A DNA stretch of 64,000 nucleotides, taken from contig NC_015500.1 of the NCBI RefSeq assembly GCF_000212415.1, positions 992,001 to 1,056,000 on the forward strand, in the 5' to 3' direction. The notes beneath the pieces were generated by a model. The model worked only from the letters and a program-made list of their open reading frames with translations, ran no database searches and was not told the DNA's origin. Source of the stretch: Treponema brennaborense DSM 12168. Lineage in GTDB: Bacteria > Spirochaetota > Spirochaetia > Treponematales > Treponemataceae. Below, piece by piece: positions 43,546 through 52,660 of the stretch (the first letter of the stretch is position 1; each line of letters starts with the position of its first letter). The translations under genes were made by a program, and so were the position numbers.

Positions 43546-46500
43546 GATTCGGTGCCGGCGGCTTCCTGCCGCGCCGATTTCTGCGGAGCGTCTGCGCGTG
43601 CGCGGTGCTGCTGTGCGCGCTGCCGGCGGAACCGCTTGCGGCTGCCGAAAACGGCGGCAGTACGGTAACGATCGAGCAGGCGCGGAAAACCGAATATCAA
43701 AACGACAAGGAAACCGGCAGCGAAATCATCGTGTTCAGCGGCGACGTAAAAGTGAGCGTCGAGCGCGACGGTACGGTGAACGTCATCTGCGCTGATACGG
43801 TCAATTACGACCGCAAACGGAGTATGCTGTACGCGCAGGGAAACGTAACGCTCGACAAAACCGGTTCCGACCGGCAGACGGAACATCTGACGGCCGAAAG
43901 TCTGCTGTTCAACGTGCAGACGCTCGAAGGTATTTTCAACGACGGGCGGGTAGTGCAGGCACAGTCCGCCGCGCTGAATCTGCCGGCCGATTCCACGCTG
44001 ATCGTGTCGTCGGATTTGTTCAGCCGCAACGGATCGGGAACGATCGCGTTTAAAAAAGGGTCGCTGACGTTCTGCGACGAAGAAGATCCGCATTGGAAAA
44101 TCAAGGCGAGCCGGATTTGGCTGCTGCCCGGAAACGAGTTCGCGTTCATAAACGCGCTGCTGTTCGTGGGACACGTGCCGGTGATGTATTTTCCGTTTTT
44201 TTATTATCCCAAAAACGAACTTGTTTTCAATCCGGTGTTCGGGTATCGCCAGCGCGAAGGGTATTTCATTCAGACGACGACGTATCTTATCGGCCGCAAA
44301 CCGCTTGAAAAAACGGATGCGAAAGACGATTCGCTGTTCAATTTCATGAAACCGACGACGCTCAAAAAGCAGCAGCTCGAAGGGCTCGTGCTGCGCAATC
44401 TGGACGAAGACGAAACGGACGTATCGCCGCATACGCTGAAACTGACGGCCGACTATTATACGAACTTGGGCGGAATGTTCGGCGTCAGCGGTGCGTTCAA
44501 ACCGCACAAAAACATACCGAACGTCGATTTTTCGGTTTACACCGGATTCAGCCGGACGCTGTTTCCGTCTTCTACGGCTTCGATTTACACGCCGTACGGG
44601 GCGGACGGCAATACGTATTACGACTCGTCGGCGTTTATGGGACTGAAGCTGCCGTTCCGCTTTAAAGCCGATTTCCAGATGAAAGTTACCGCTCCGTTTT
44701 CACTGACGGTGTCGCTGCCGCTGTATTCCGATCCGTTTTTCAACATCGATTTCCTCGATCGCAGCGAAACGATGGACTGGATCAATTTTTTCATTTCAAA
44801 CCCTGCGCTTACGGTGAGCGATACCGATTCGACTGCGGCAAAAGGCGAGATTTCGTCTTTTACCTGGCAGCTGTCCGGTTCGTACAGGAAAAATCTTTCG
44901 CTGCCGAATCCGCTTTCGTTTTCCGTCAGCGCGTCGTCTTCCGTGCTGTTTTCATCAAAGGCCGATCCGACTCTTTCTTCCGTAATCAGTTCGTACAGTC
45001 CGAACCGGAAATTCTTTTATCCGTCGTTGATAAAGCCGTTTTCGTTCGATACGACGTTGTCAGGAACACTGTTTTCCTATCCGAAAACGGACACCGCGGT
45101 TTCTGCGCGAAAAGATCCGGCGGTTCGCCTGCCGGCGGAACTTCGTCCGCCCGCCGAACTCGCACCGGCGGAACCGGCGCCGATAACCGAACCGGCAGCC
45201 GGCGTACCTGCCGACGACGGCTCAGCTTCCGGCGCGCCTGCCGACGACACCGCGCCGCTATCAGCGGAACCGGCAGCCGGCGCGCCTGCCGACGACGGCT
45301 CCGTTTTGCCCGAAACCGCGTTTCCCGCGCTGACGGTGACCGCGCCTTCAGCGGCGAACGTCGGTTCGCTTTCATACAGTCTGAAATATTCGATCGCGCC
45401 GTCGGTGTCGAGTGAAATCTCGTACACGGCGCCGAATCGCAGCGATGATTTTTCATGGGATGACGTGCGCTCCACGTTCGTTCTGTTCAAATCGCCGATC
45501 AAACTCGACAGTGCGCTTTCGTACAGGGATTCGTTCGTGTCGCTTTCCAATTCGCTGTCGTTTTCTCCGGTGATCCAGCGCCATCCGCTGTACCGCAACG
45601 ACTCGGATCGGAATACGGTGGTAAAAAACGATTACGCGGCGCAGAAAATGGATTTGGTGAATACGAACGCGCTTTCTTTTAAACCGTTCACGTATTTCGA
45701 TCTGCTGAAAAACACGTCCGTCTCCTGGAACACCGGTATCAAACTGCTGCGGACCAATTTTATCGGTTCGGCCGACGATCCGCAGTGGGAATATCTGTTT
45801 CCCGAATGGAACGAAGATTCGTTTCAAACCCACACGCTCAACGTTTCGTTTGCGGCCGAGCAAGGCTCTTATTCCCAGAAATTGGTGCTGACGACCAATC
45901 TGCCGCCGCTGGTGGATTCTTACGGCGCCGTGCTGACGCTGGGCTTTCCGGTCGCAACGGTGTCGGCGGGCAGCGGAATCAAACAGACCAGTTCCACCGA
46001 TACCTCCTGGAAACTGCAGCCGTTCACGCAATCGGCTTCCGTGCATCTGTTTTCAAAGAAACTGTCGCTGACGCAGAATTTTTCCTATAACCTTGAAGAC
46101 AAACACCCGTCGTCGTTTCTGTTCAGCATCAGTGCGTTCGATCTTTCATTACAGTATTCCATGCAGTACACGAACAGCTATACGTTCAGCACTACCGCCG
46201 GATGGACGGCGGAAAGCGACAAGCGCTTTATGCCCGTGTCGGTCGTGCTCAAATACGCGTCCAAGGAACACAAATTCCGGACCTGGAAAAACCGGGTGCT
46301 GTTCAGTCCGCGCCTTTCGACCGAACTGTCGTACGATATGATCCGGCCGACCAACAGTTATTTCGTATTTCAGCCGTCGTTTACGTTTACGATCAACGAG
46401 TTTTTGAACCTGACGTTTTCGTCGTCTTCGCGGAACAACGTCGTGTACCGCTACGTACAGGATCTTGCGGACACGGATCCGAAAATCCCGGGCGAAACGA

Positions 46501-46781
46501 ACATCCTGAAAGATTTGTGGAATTCGTTCGCGTTTTGGGACGACACGCTGCGCACCTCTTCCGGTTTCAAACTGAAATCTTTGGCAGTCAAATTGACGCA
46601 CGAACTGCACGACTGGCAGCTTTCTTCCGAATTCAAAATAGAACCGCGCATCATTACGGACGGCTCTCTCAAGCGCTTCGATTTCAGCCCGTATTTTACG
46701 TTGTCCGTATTGTGGCGGCCGATGCAGAGTATCAAAACGACGATAGAAGACAAATACGGCACCTTTACGCTGAATCCGTAA
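43542..46781 (+). CDS. LptD/OstA-like outer-membrane assembly protein
   Basis: 1079 residues from GTG 43542, which overlaps the uvrA stop (GTGA). A signal peptide (LRSVCACAVLLCALPAEPLAAA) is followed by an OstA/LptA-like beta-jellyroll (IIVFSGDVKVSVERDGTVNVICADTVNYDRKR, about 60-130) and a long beta-rich barrel with repeated YxxxF strands. In diderms LptD inserts LPS into the outer membrane; treponemes generally lack classical LPS, so the cargo here may be another glycolipid or polysaccharide such as that of the 1-15 kb locus. Residues about 523-593 are a Pro/Ala/Asp-rich insert with repeated PAAGAPADDGS units, probably an extracellular or periplasmic loop. Confidence 0.85.
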   Translation: MRFGAGGFLPRRFLRSVCACAVLLCALPAEPLAAAENGGSTVTIEQARKTEYQNDKETGSEIIVFSGDVKVSVERDGTVNVICADTVNYDRKRSMLYAQGNVTLDKTGSDRQTEHLTAESLLFNVQTLEGIFNDGRVVQAQSAALNLPADSTLIVSSDLFSRNGSGTIAFKKGSLTFCDEEDPHWKIKASRIWLLPGNEFAFINALLFVGHVPVMYFPFFYYPKNELVFNPVFGYRQREGYFIQTTTYLIGRKPLEKTDAKDDSLFNFMKPTTLKKQQLEGLVLRNLDEDETDVSPHTLKLTADYYTNLGGMFGVSGAFKPHKNIPNVDFSVYTGFSRTLFPSSTASIYTPYGADGNTYYDSSAFMGLKLPFRFKADFQMKVTAPFSLTVSLPLYSDPFFNIDFLDRSETMDWINFFISNPALTVSDTDSTAAKGEISSFTWQLSGSYRKNLSLPNPLSFSVSASSSVLFSSKADPTLSSVISSYSPNRKFFYPSLIKPFSFDTTLSGTLFSYPKTDTAVSARKDPAVRLPAELRPPAELAPAEPAPITEPAAGVPADDGSASGAPADDTAPLSAEPAAGAPADDGSVLPETAFPALTVTAPSAANVGSLSYSLKYSIAPSVSSEISYTAPNRSDDFSWDDVRSTFVLFKSPIKLDSALSYRDSFVSLSNSLSFSPVIQRHPLYRNDSDRNTVVKNDYAAQKMDLVNTNALSFKPFTYFDLLKNTSVSWNTGIKLLRTNFIGSADDPQWEYLFPEWNEDSFQTHTLNVSFAAEQGSYSQKLVLTTNLPPLVDSYGAVLTLGFPVATVSAGSGIKQTSSTDTSWKLQPFTQSASVHLFSKKLSLTQNFSYNLEDKHPSSFLFSISAFDLSLQYSMQYTNSYTFSTTAGWTAESDKRFMPVSVVLKYASKEHKFRTWKNRVLFSPRLSTELSYDMIRPTNSYFVFQPSFTFTINEFLNLTFSSSSRNNVVYRYVQDLADTDPKIPGETNILKDLWNSFAFWDDTLRTSSGFKLKSLAVKLTHELHDWQLSSEFKIEPRIITDGSLKRFDFSPYFTLSVLWRPMQSIKTTIEDKYGTFTLNP

Positions 46782-46855
46782 AAAATTCGGCGTTATTCTG
46801 CAATGCGCAAAAACAATCGGTGCGGTATACTGAAAAACGTTTGAAGGATGGTGTT

Positions 46856-48148
46856 ATGGAAACGACGGAAGATACGGGGTTTTCGATTGCGGACGCTATT
46901 GCCGAAGCGGGACGGTGCCTGCACTGTCAGCGTCCGCTGTGCCGGGAAGGCTGTCCGATAGAAAACGATATTCCCGCGTTCAATTACGCACTCGCGCAGG
47001 GGAACATCGGACAGGCGCGCGAGATTATCGCGCAGCGCAGCAATTTGCCCGCCATATGCGGCAGGGTCTGTCCGCATGAAACGCAGTGTGAAGGCCACTG
47101 CGTTCTGTCCAAAAAAGGGAATCCGATCCGCATCGGAAAGATAGAGCGTTTTATTGCCGATTTCGATGCCGAAATGCATCTGACCCATATCCGCGCGAGC
47201 CGGAAGAACCGCGGAACGGTCGCCGTCGTCGGTTCGGGCCCGGCAGGACTTACCGTTGCAGGCGATCTTGCGCGCGAAGGGTTCAACGTGGTCGTGTATG
47301 AAGGCGAGCGCGAACCGGGAGGCGTGCTGCTGTACGGTATTCCCGAATTCAGACTGCCCAAATCGGTCGTGCGCCGCGAAGTTTCGACGATCGCCGCGAC
47401 CGGCGTAACCTATATTACGAATTGCATGGTCGGCGTAGACCTCACGCTTGAGCAGCTTTTCGAGCGCGGATTCGACGCGGTGTTTATCGGAACGGGAACG
47501 GCGCTCGCAAAGTCGCTCGACTTGCCGGGAGCGGAGCTTGCCGGAATCGTGCAGTCCAATTACTTACTGCGGATGGTGCGGCTTTTTTCGGACGGAAACG
47601 TGGGACGCGAAGAAGTTCCCGTTGCCGAGGGAGAAGCCGTCGTCGTTGTCGGTGCGGGAAACGTTGCGATGGACGCGGCGCGTACCGCCGTGATGCTGAA
47701 AGCGCGCAGCGTTACCGTTGCGTATCGGAAAACGATCGCTCACATGAGCGCTTCCAAAGCGGAATACGAAAGCACCGTTTCCGACGGCGTTCGGTTTTTG
47801 TGGGAGACGGAGCCGCTTTCGTTTGAAGGGCGCGGCGCTCTCGTTACGGGACTGAAAGTGCGGGGCCCGTCGGGTGAAGCGGTGCTTCCCGCGGATAAAG
47901 TGCTGCTGGCGATCGGGTCCCGTCCCGCCGCGCGCATCATTTCAACGACGCCCGGAATCGACGTGGACAGCGCCGGCTACGTGATCACGAAAGAGCGCCC
48001 GTACGGCATGACGACCCGTAAAGGCGTGTTCGCCGGCGGCGACGTCGTGCACAAACCTGCAACCGTCGTGCTCGCGATGAAAGAAGCAAAAAAAGTCGCC
48101 GCCGGCATCGCAAGCTACGTGGACGCCAAAAAGCTGCTCGAAGAATAA
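46856..48148 (+). CDS. NAD(P)-dependent glutamate synthase small subunit-like / NfnB-like flavoprotein
   Basis: 430 residues. The N-terminal domain carries the paired cysteine clusters CLHCQRPLCREGCP and CGRVCPHETQCEGHC that hold [4Fe-4S] centres. Two dinucleotide folds follow: FAD (VAVVGSGPAGLTVAGDLA) and NAD(P) (VVVVGAGNVAMDAARTAV), ending with GVFAGGDVVHKPATVVLAMKEA. This is the GltD/NfnB/SudA family. No gltB or nfnA lies beside it, so it may be a free-standing GltA-like protein or part of an NfnAB complex encoded elsewhere. AAGGA seven bases before ATG 46856 sets the start; the upstream open frame is shadow of lptD. Confidence 0.9.
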   Translation: METTEDTGFSIADAIAEAGRCLHCQRPLCREGCPIENDIPAFNYALAQGNIGQAREIIAQRSNLPAICGRVCPHETQCEGHCVLSKKGNPIRIGKIERFIADFDAEMHLTHIRASRKNRGTVAVVGSGPAGLTVAGDLAREGFNVVVYEGEREPGGVLLYGIPEFRLPKSVVRREVSTIAATGVTYITNCMVGVDLTLEQLFERGFDAVFIGTGTALAKSLDLPGAELAGIVQSNYLLRMVRLFSDGNVGREEVPVAEGEAVVVVGAGNVAMDAARTAVMLKARSVTVAYRKTIAHMSASKAEYESTVSDGVRFLWETEPLSFEGRGALVTGLKVRGPSGEAVLPADKVLLAIGSRPAARIISTTPGIDVDSAGYVITKERPYGMTTRKGVFAGGDVVHKPATVVLAMKEAKKVAAGIASYVDAKKLLEE

Positions 48149-48208
48149 GCGGAACTTGCGGCGGCAGCGCGGAACTTGCGGCGGCAGCGCGGAACTCGCG
48201 GCGCGCTG
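48149..48208. repeat. Tandem 20-bp repeats after the flavoprotein gene
   Basis: Two perfect copies of GCGGAACTTGCGGCGGCAGC and a third decayed copy sit directly after the stop codon. No terminator stem is evident. Confidence 0.7.
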
Positions 48209-48269
48209 CCCGTGTGCGGCGTACCGTACGCTGCACGCCGGGTACTCGTTTCCGCTGCGATAAAGAAAA

Positions 48270-48527
48270 TTATGATTTGAAACTGTTGTAAAACTCTTTA
48301 AGTTCCTTTTTGACAGCATCGCTGAGAAGATGCCACCTGACGCCCCGAATCGCACCTTCCAACGCACACAGCCGGTTATAACAGGCGGACGGATCGATCG
48401 CTTTGATGTGAAGCCATGCCTGATTGCTTCCGGTTTGCCGCAGCTGTTCGGGCGTTTCTATGCCGACTTGCACTAATTGTTGTTCCAATACTTTTCCGAT
48501 ATTAGGCAGCTTCGACAGTTCACTCAT
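48270..48527 (-). CDS. TfoX/Sxy C-terminal-domain protein
   Basis: 85 residues matching the TfoX C-terminal helix-hairpin-helix domain: SKLPNIGKVLEQQLVQVGIETPEQL, a Gly-Ala-type middle, and CYNRLCALEGAIRGVRWHLL. In Gammaproteobacteria full TfoX/Sxy activates competence genes; stand-alone C-terminal domains are common elsewhere and of unknown role. GGGAGGAATTC precedes the ATG. It lies 115 bases downstream of the HU-like gene on the same strand, so the two could share a transcript. Confidence 0.88.
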   Translation of the reverse strand: MSELSKLPNIGKVLEQQLVQVGIETPEQLRQTGSNQAWLHIKAIDPSACYNRLCALEGAIRGVRWHLLSDAVKKELKEFYNSFKS

Positions 48528-48642
48528 GAATTCCTCCCGGCAAAGTACGTACTCCCCGATTCCCGCAACCGTGTCGGCAGTGCGGAACCGGTTCGCGGAA
48601 CCGGCGAAGCTTTCGCTGATTTTTCACCGGTCCCGCGACCGT

Positions 48643-49023
48643 TTACGCTTTGGTAAATTTTACCGTCTCAAGCATTTCCTTGAGTTTTTTACCGGGAGAA
48701 AAAATAATGCCCCGTTTTTTGATGGAAGCCGCCGTTACGTCTGCTTCCTTTTCTTTGCCTTCGGAACTGAGCGTCAGCCGCATGCTTCCGAGGTCTCCCA
48801 GCCGGACGATTTCTCCGCGCTCAAGCGCCTGAACTGAAACGTCTACCAGTGCGTACAGGACTGCACGGATATCGGCTCCGCTTACCGTAGAAATCTTTTC
48901 GATACTTTTGGTAATGTCGTCGATCGTGTCTTCCCTGCTGTTAACTGCAAGCGCGTACCATTTTTTCTTTCCGCCGCCTGCAACCCCGGGTTCTCCCCGC
49001 TCCATTACTCTGTACTGTGCCAT
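48643..49023 (-). CDS. HU-related DNA-binding protein
   Basis: 126 residues of the HU-related (TIGR01201/HU-like) family: KKWYALAVNSREDTIDDITKSIEK, TVSGADIRAVLYALVDVSVQAL and the beta-arm region IVRLGDLGSMRLTLSSEGKE, then GIIFSPGKKLKEMLETVKF. Such proteins bend and package DNA, and are common in Bacteroidetes and some spirochaetes. AAAGGAGGG precedes the ATG. Its upstream region, within 160 bases, is a seven-copy 43-bp tandem array; whether the protein binds there is untested. Confidence 0.87.
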   Translation of the reverse strand: MAQYRVMERGEPGVAGGGKKKWYALAVNSREDTIDDITKSIEKISTVSGADIRAVLYALVDVSVQALERGEIVRLGDLGSMRLTLSSEGKEKEADVTAASIKKRGIIFSPGKKLKEMLETVKFTKA

Positions 49024-49179
49024 ACATCCCTCCTTTTCGGCTATGGACTTTAATTTCTCTGCTTAAATGATAACACGGAAAAGCCGAATGACAAAGTTAA
49101 ATCCGACGTTTAGGAAAAACTTTTCAATTCGGTCTCCGGCGGAGTTGTATGAGGCAAAGTTGTATGAGGCAGGCGTTTT

Positions 49180-49460
49180 GGACAAAAGATGCGCATGTTT
49201 TTTATTTTCTTCCGCATATTTTGGACAAAAGATGCGCATGTTTTTTATTTTCTTCCGCATGTTTTAGGGAAAAGATGCGCATGTTTTTAAATTTCTTCCG
49301 CATGTTTTGAGGAAAAGATGCGCATGTTTTTTATTTTCTTCCGCATATTTTGGACAAAAGATGCGCATGTTTTTTATTTTCTTCCGCATGTTTTAGGGAA
49401 AAGATGCGCATGTTTTTTATTTTCTTCCGCATGTTTTAGGGAAAAGATGCGCATGTTTCT
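49180..49460. repeat. 43-bp tandem array, seven copies
   Basis: Units start at 49180, 49223, 49266, 49309, 49352, 49395 and 49438; the last is partial. Each contains ATGCGCAT (self-complementary) followed by a T-rich block and CTTCCGCAT. Unit starts vary between GGACAAAAG, AGGGAAAAG and GAGGAAAAG. Period 43 is about four helical turns and is not a multiple of three. The array fills the gap between the HU-like gene and nadE, and no unique spacers separate the copies. Confidence 0.92.
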
Positions 49461-49510
49461 CCGTATTGTTCCGCAGCTTTCTCCGCATTCTTCCGCAGCG
49501 GCTCGACGGT

Positions 49511-51550
49511 TTACAAGTTGTCCAGTTCCTGCTGCCAGAGCGCGCACGACGCGTCGCTGGGCATACGCCAGTCTCCGCGCGGAGACAAGTTGACCGTACC
49601 GACTTTAGCGCCGTCGGGCATACAGGAACGTTTAAACTGCTGCGAAAAGAAGCGGCGGTAAAAGATTTTGAGCCATTTGAGAACCGTTTCCGGGCGGTAC
49701 ACTCCGGCCGCACGTGCCGTTTCGCAGTCCGGCACGCCTTCCGCGCTTGCTTTGCCGCCGCTGCAGAACGCCTTCCGCGCAAGATAATATATTTTTGCCG
49801 GGCTGAAACCGCGGCGCAGTACGTAATACAAAAAGAAATCGTGCAGTTCGTACGGCCCGACGAGCTCTTCCGTTTTTTGCGAAATGGCGCCGTCTTCCGG
49901 CGGCAGCAGTTCGGGACTGACCGGCGTGTCGAGAATGTCGCGGAGCACCGCGGCGAGTTCCGCGTCGGCCGAGTCCGCTTCATCGGCAAACCAGGCGACC
50001 AAATAGCGCACCAACGTTTTGGGAACGGACGAATTGACGCCGTACATGGACATGTGATCGCCGTTGTACGTGGCCCAGCCCAGCGCCGATTCCGACAAGT
50101 CTCCCGTTCCGATGACCAGGCCGCCGGTTTTATTCGCCACGTCCATCAGGATTTGCGTCCGTTCGCGCGCCTGAGCGTTTTCGTACGTAACGTCGTGAAC
50201 CGATTCGTCGTGGCCGATGTCCGCAAAATGCTGTCGGACGGCTTCGGCGATCGGTATTTCCCTGAACGAAGTGTGCAGCCGCTTTGAAAGGCGAACCGCG
50301 TTGCGGTGCGTCCGCTCCGTCGTGCCGAAGCAGGGCATCGTAACGGCCTCTATTCCCGCCGGATCCAGTTTACAGCGGCGGAACGCCTCCGCGGTTACCA
50401 GCAGGGCGAGCGTAGAATCCAAGCCGCCGGAAAGGCCGATGACGGCTGTCCGTGCGTTCGTGTGGCGAAGCCGTTTGGCAAGCCCTTCGGCCTGTAGTTC
50501 CACTACGCGGCGGCAGCGTTCCGTACGTTCGCGCGTACCCGACGGCACGAACGGATGCGGATCGATGCGCCGGTACCGGAGTTCGTCCGCTTCGGCTTCC
50601 GCTCGGGACGGCAAATCGACGTATATGCTGCGGTAGGAACCGACGCCGGCGTCCCGCGCGCACTGGGCGAACGTTCCGGTTCGCCTGCGTTCCTGCAGCA
50701 GCAATTCAAGATCGAAATCGGCAAAAATCAAGCCTGTTCCGAACAATTCGGATTCGGCAAGAACGCTGCCGTTTTCGGCGGCGATGTTGTGCGCGGCAAA
50801 AACCATATCGGTCGTCGATTCGCCGTTGCCTGCGTCGGCGTACAAGTACGCGCACTGCAGGCGAGCCGACTGCGACTGCACCAGCATCCGCCGGTATTCG
50901 GCCTTACCGATGATTTCGTTGCTGGCCGAAAGGTTTGCGATAACGGTTGCTCCCGAAAGCGCGTGCCGCTGCGACGGCGCGGCCGGAACCCATACATCTT
51001 CGCAAATTTCCGCGGCAATCACCGCGTCCCGGTTCCGCACGTCGCGGATGAGAATGTCGGTTCCGAACGGCACTGCCGGAAAGCGCTGGGAAAGGCAGAC
51101 GGTTTTTCCTTCCGTGCGTGTACAAGCTGCGTCCGGCGCATTCGCGTCGGGAGCCGGACTGAAATGGCGGCGCTCGTAAAATTCCGCGTAATTGGGAATG
51201 AACGTTTTGGGCACGACGGCGACGACTTCTCCGCCGTACACGTACGCTGCGCAGTTGTACAGCGTGTCGTCGGCGGCAAGCGGCAGTCCCACGAGTGAAA
51301 GCGCTCCGCAGCCCGCCGTTTCCGCCGCAATCCGTTCCAGCTGGGCGACGGCGGAACGTTGCAGCGTCCGCTGCAAAAACAGATCGCCGCAGGTATAGCC
51401 GGTTATGGACAGTTCGGGAAACACGATGAGCGCCGCGCCGTGCTGCGCGGCCTGCTGAATCTGTTCTATAATTGCGTCCGCGTTTTTAACGCAGTCTGCC
51501 ACGGTAACGGCGGGGCTCGCGCACGCAGCGCGGAAAAATCCGTAATTCAT
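49511..51550 (-). CDS. nadE: Glutamine-dependent NAD+ synthetase
   Basis: 679 residues joining a CN-hydrolase glutaminase to an NAD synthetase. The glutaminase triad is seen as Glu in VFPELSITGYTCGD, Lys in VVPKTFIPNYAEFYERRHF and Cys in AAEICEDVWV. The synthetase half has the PP-loop IGLSGGLDSTLALLV, then MPCFGTTERTHRNA and GTGDLSESALGWATYNGDHMSMYGVN. It makes NAD+ from nicotinate adenine dinucleotide with glutamine nitrogen. The start is ATG 51550 (MNYGFFRAACASP); no Shine-Dalgarno is present and the promoter puts +1 at this ATG. The frame upstream to 51703 is not translated. Confidence 0.96.
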   Translation of the reverse strand: MNYGFFRAACASPAVTVADCVKNADAIIEQIQQAAQHGAALIVFPELSITGYTCGDLFLQRTLQRSAVAQLERIAAETAGCGALSLVGLPLAADDTLYNCAAYVYGGEVVAVVPKTFIPNYAEFYERRHFSPAPDANAPDAACTRTEGKTVCLSQRFPAVPFGTDILIRDVRNRDAVIAAEICEDVWVPAAPSQRHALSGATVIANLSASNEIIGKAEYRRMLVQSQSARLQCAYLYADAGNGESTTDMVFAAHNIAAENGSVLAESELFGTGLIFADFDLELLLQERRRTGTFAQCARDAGVGSYRSIYVDLPSRAEAEADELRYRRIDPHPFVPSGTRERTERCRRVVELQAEGLAKRLRHTNARTAVIGLSGGLDSTLALLVTAEAFRRCKLDPAGIEAVTMPCFGTTERTHRNAVRLSKRLHTSFREIPIAEAVRQHFADIGHDESVHDVTYENAQARERTQILMDVANKTGGLVIGTGDLSESALGWATYNGDHMSMYGVNSSVPKTLVRYLVAWFADEADSADAELAAVLRDILDTPVSPELLPPEDGAISQKTEELVGPYELHDFFLYYVLRRGFSPAKIYYLARKAFCSGGKASAEGVPDCETARAAGVYRPETVLKWLKIFYRRFFSQQFKRSCMPDGAKVGTVNLSPRGDWRMPSDASCALWQQELDNL

Positions 51551-51556
51551 ACGCTC

Positions 51557-51585
51557 AGTATACTGCGATCGCTTCGTTCGTACAA
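51557..51585 (-). promoter_or_regulatory. Promoter of nadE, predicted leaderless
   Basis: On the minus strand TTGTAC (51585-51580), 17 bases, TATACT (51562-51557), GAGCGT, ATG. The predicted +1 coincides with the start codon at 51550. Confidence 0.75.
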
Positions 51586-51726
51586 GAGACGCGGAAAGCG
51601 TGCGGAGTACCCGCAGGGGCCGGCGGCGAACGTGCGGGTCGGCCGGGAACGGGCGGCCGAGCATGAAAAAAAACTTCCGCAGCTGCTTGATTTCATGCTG
51701 CACGGAATAACTGAAAGAGAGGTCTT

Positions 51727-52563
51727 ATGATTCCATTACTGGTTCTGCGCTGGGCCGCGGCCCTTGCTGTTTTGGAATGCACGGTGGGGCTGCTGATAGG
51801 TACCGAACTGATAGGGACGCAGCTGAAGCGATACGGAACGGCCCTGTTCATAACGACGCTGACGCAATCGCTGGGAACTTTCGTCGTCGTATCGGCGGTA
51901 TTCGCCGCAGTCTTTGCGTGTACCGGAACACCGCCGTATCTTTCGTTCATTTTCGGCGCTATCGCGCTGGCAACGGCTCCCGCTCCCGCACTCTCGATTG
52001 TCCGCGAGTTCCGGACTGCCGGTCCCGTCAGCAAAACGTTGATTCCGATGGCGGCTCTTGACGATATGGTCGGCGTCGTCGTTTTTTTTACTACGATTGC
52101 GATCGTCGCTCGGCACGTATCCGGCGGCGCGCTTCCGCTGTATATGATTCCGGTTATGATTGTCCTGCCGCTGCTGATCGGTACTCTGACGGGCGTTCCG
52201 GCGGGATATCTGCTCAAAAAGACAGCGCGAAAAGGGGCGACGCTTGCGGTTTTGATCGGAATGATTGCGGCAACGGCGGGCATCGGACTGCTGTGCAATA
52301 CGTATCTTATGCCGGCTCCTCTGCTGAATTTCATGCTGCTGGGAATTGCCATGATTGCGGTAATTTTGAATCTGGGCGCACCGTTGGATTATCGGGCGAT
52401 TGCGGGCGCGGGACTGTTTACGTTCGTTTATATCGTCGCCCGTGCGTGCGGAAAATATTTCGGCGCGCGGGTCGGCGCAAAGGCCACCGGGTTGCCGGTA
52501 ACGGTGCAAAAATACCTCGGGTTCACGCTGCTTCCGTGCGGTAACCGTAAAGCCGCGCGGTAA
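51727..52563 (+). CDS. Cation:proton antiporter fragment, truncated at both ends
   Basis: 278 residues forming about eight membrane spans of the CPA (Na_H_Exchanger) fold, including GAIALATAPAPALSIVREFRTAGPVSKTLIPMAALDDMVGVVVFF with the family's Asp-Asp pair. Full family members are near 390-400 residues. The first recognisable motif (VLECTVGLLIGTELIGTQLKRYG) normally lies about 70-80 residues in, and the protein ends CGNRKAAR just after KYLGFTLLP, before the last helices. The ATG does have AGAGAGG upstream, so a short protein may be made, but a full transporter is unlikely. Probably a decaying gene. Confidence 0.6.
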   Translation: MIPLLVLRWAAALAVLECTVGLLIGTELIGTQLKRYGTALFITTLTQSLGTFVVVSAVFAAVFACTGTPPYLSFIFGAIALATAPAPALSIVREFRTAGPVSKTLIPMAALDDMVGVVVFFTTIAIVARHVSGGALPLYMIPVMIVLPLLIGTLTGVPAGYLLKKTARKGATLAVLIGMIAATAGIGLLCNTYLMPAPLLNFMLLGIAMIAVILNLGAPLDYRAIAGAGLFTFVYIVARACGKYFGARVGAKATGLPVTVQKYLGFTLLPCGNRKAAR

Positions 52564-52608
52564 CTGCGAACTTGTGCCGTAATTGCGAGCCGGCTCACCC
52601 GGACAAAC

Positions 52609-52643
52609 AAAAAACCTTCGGAAGCTGCCCTCCGAAGGTTTTG
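52609..52643. terminator. Bidirectional terminator between the antiporter fragment and rnfB
   Basis: AAAACCTTCGGA (52611-52622) pairs with TCCGAAGGTTTT (52631-52642) around AGCTGCCC. A-rich on the left and T-rich on the right, so it can serve both strands. Confidence 0.85.
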
Positions 52644-52660
52644 CATATATGCGCCGTTTT

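Noticed and set aside
49180-49460. CRISPR array
   Set aside because: Copies follow each other directly with a constant 43-bp period; there are no unique spacers, and no cas genes are in the window.
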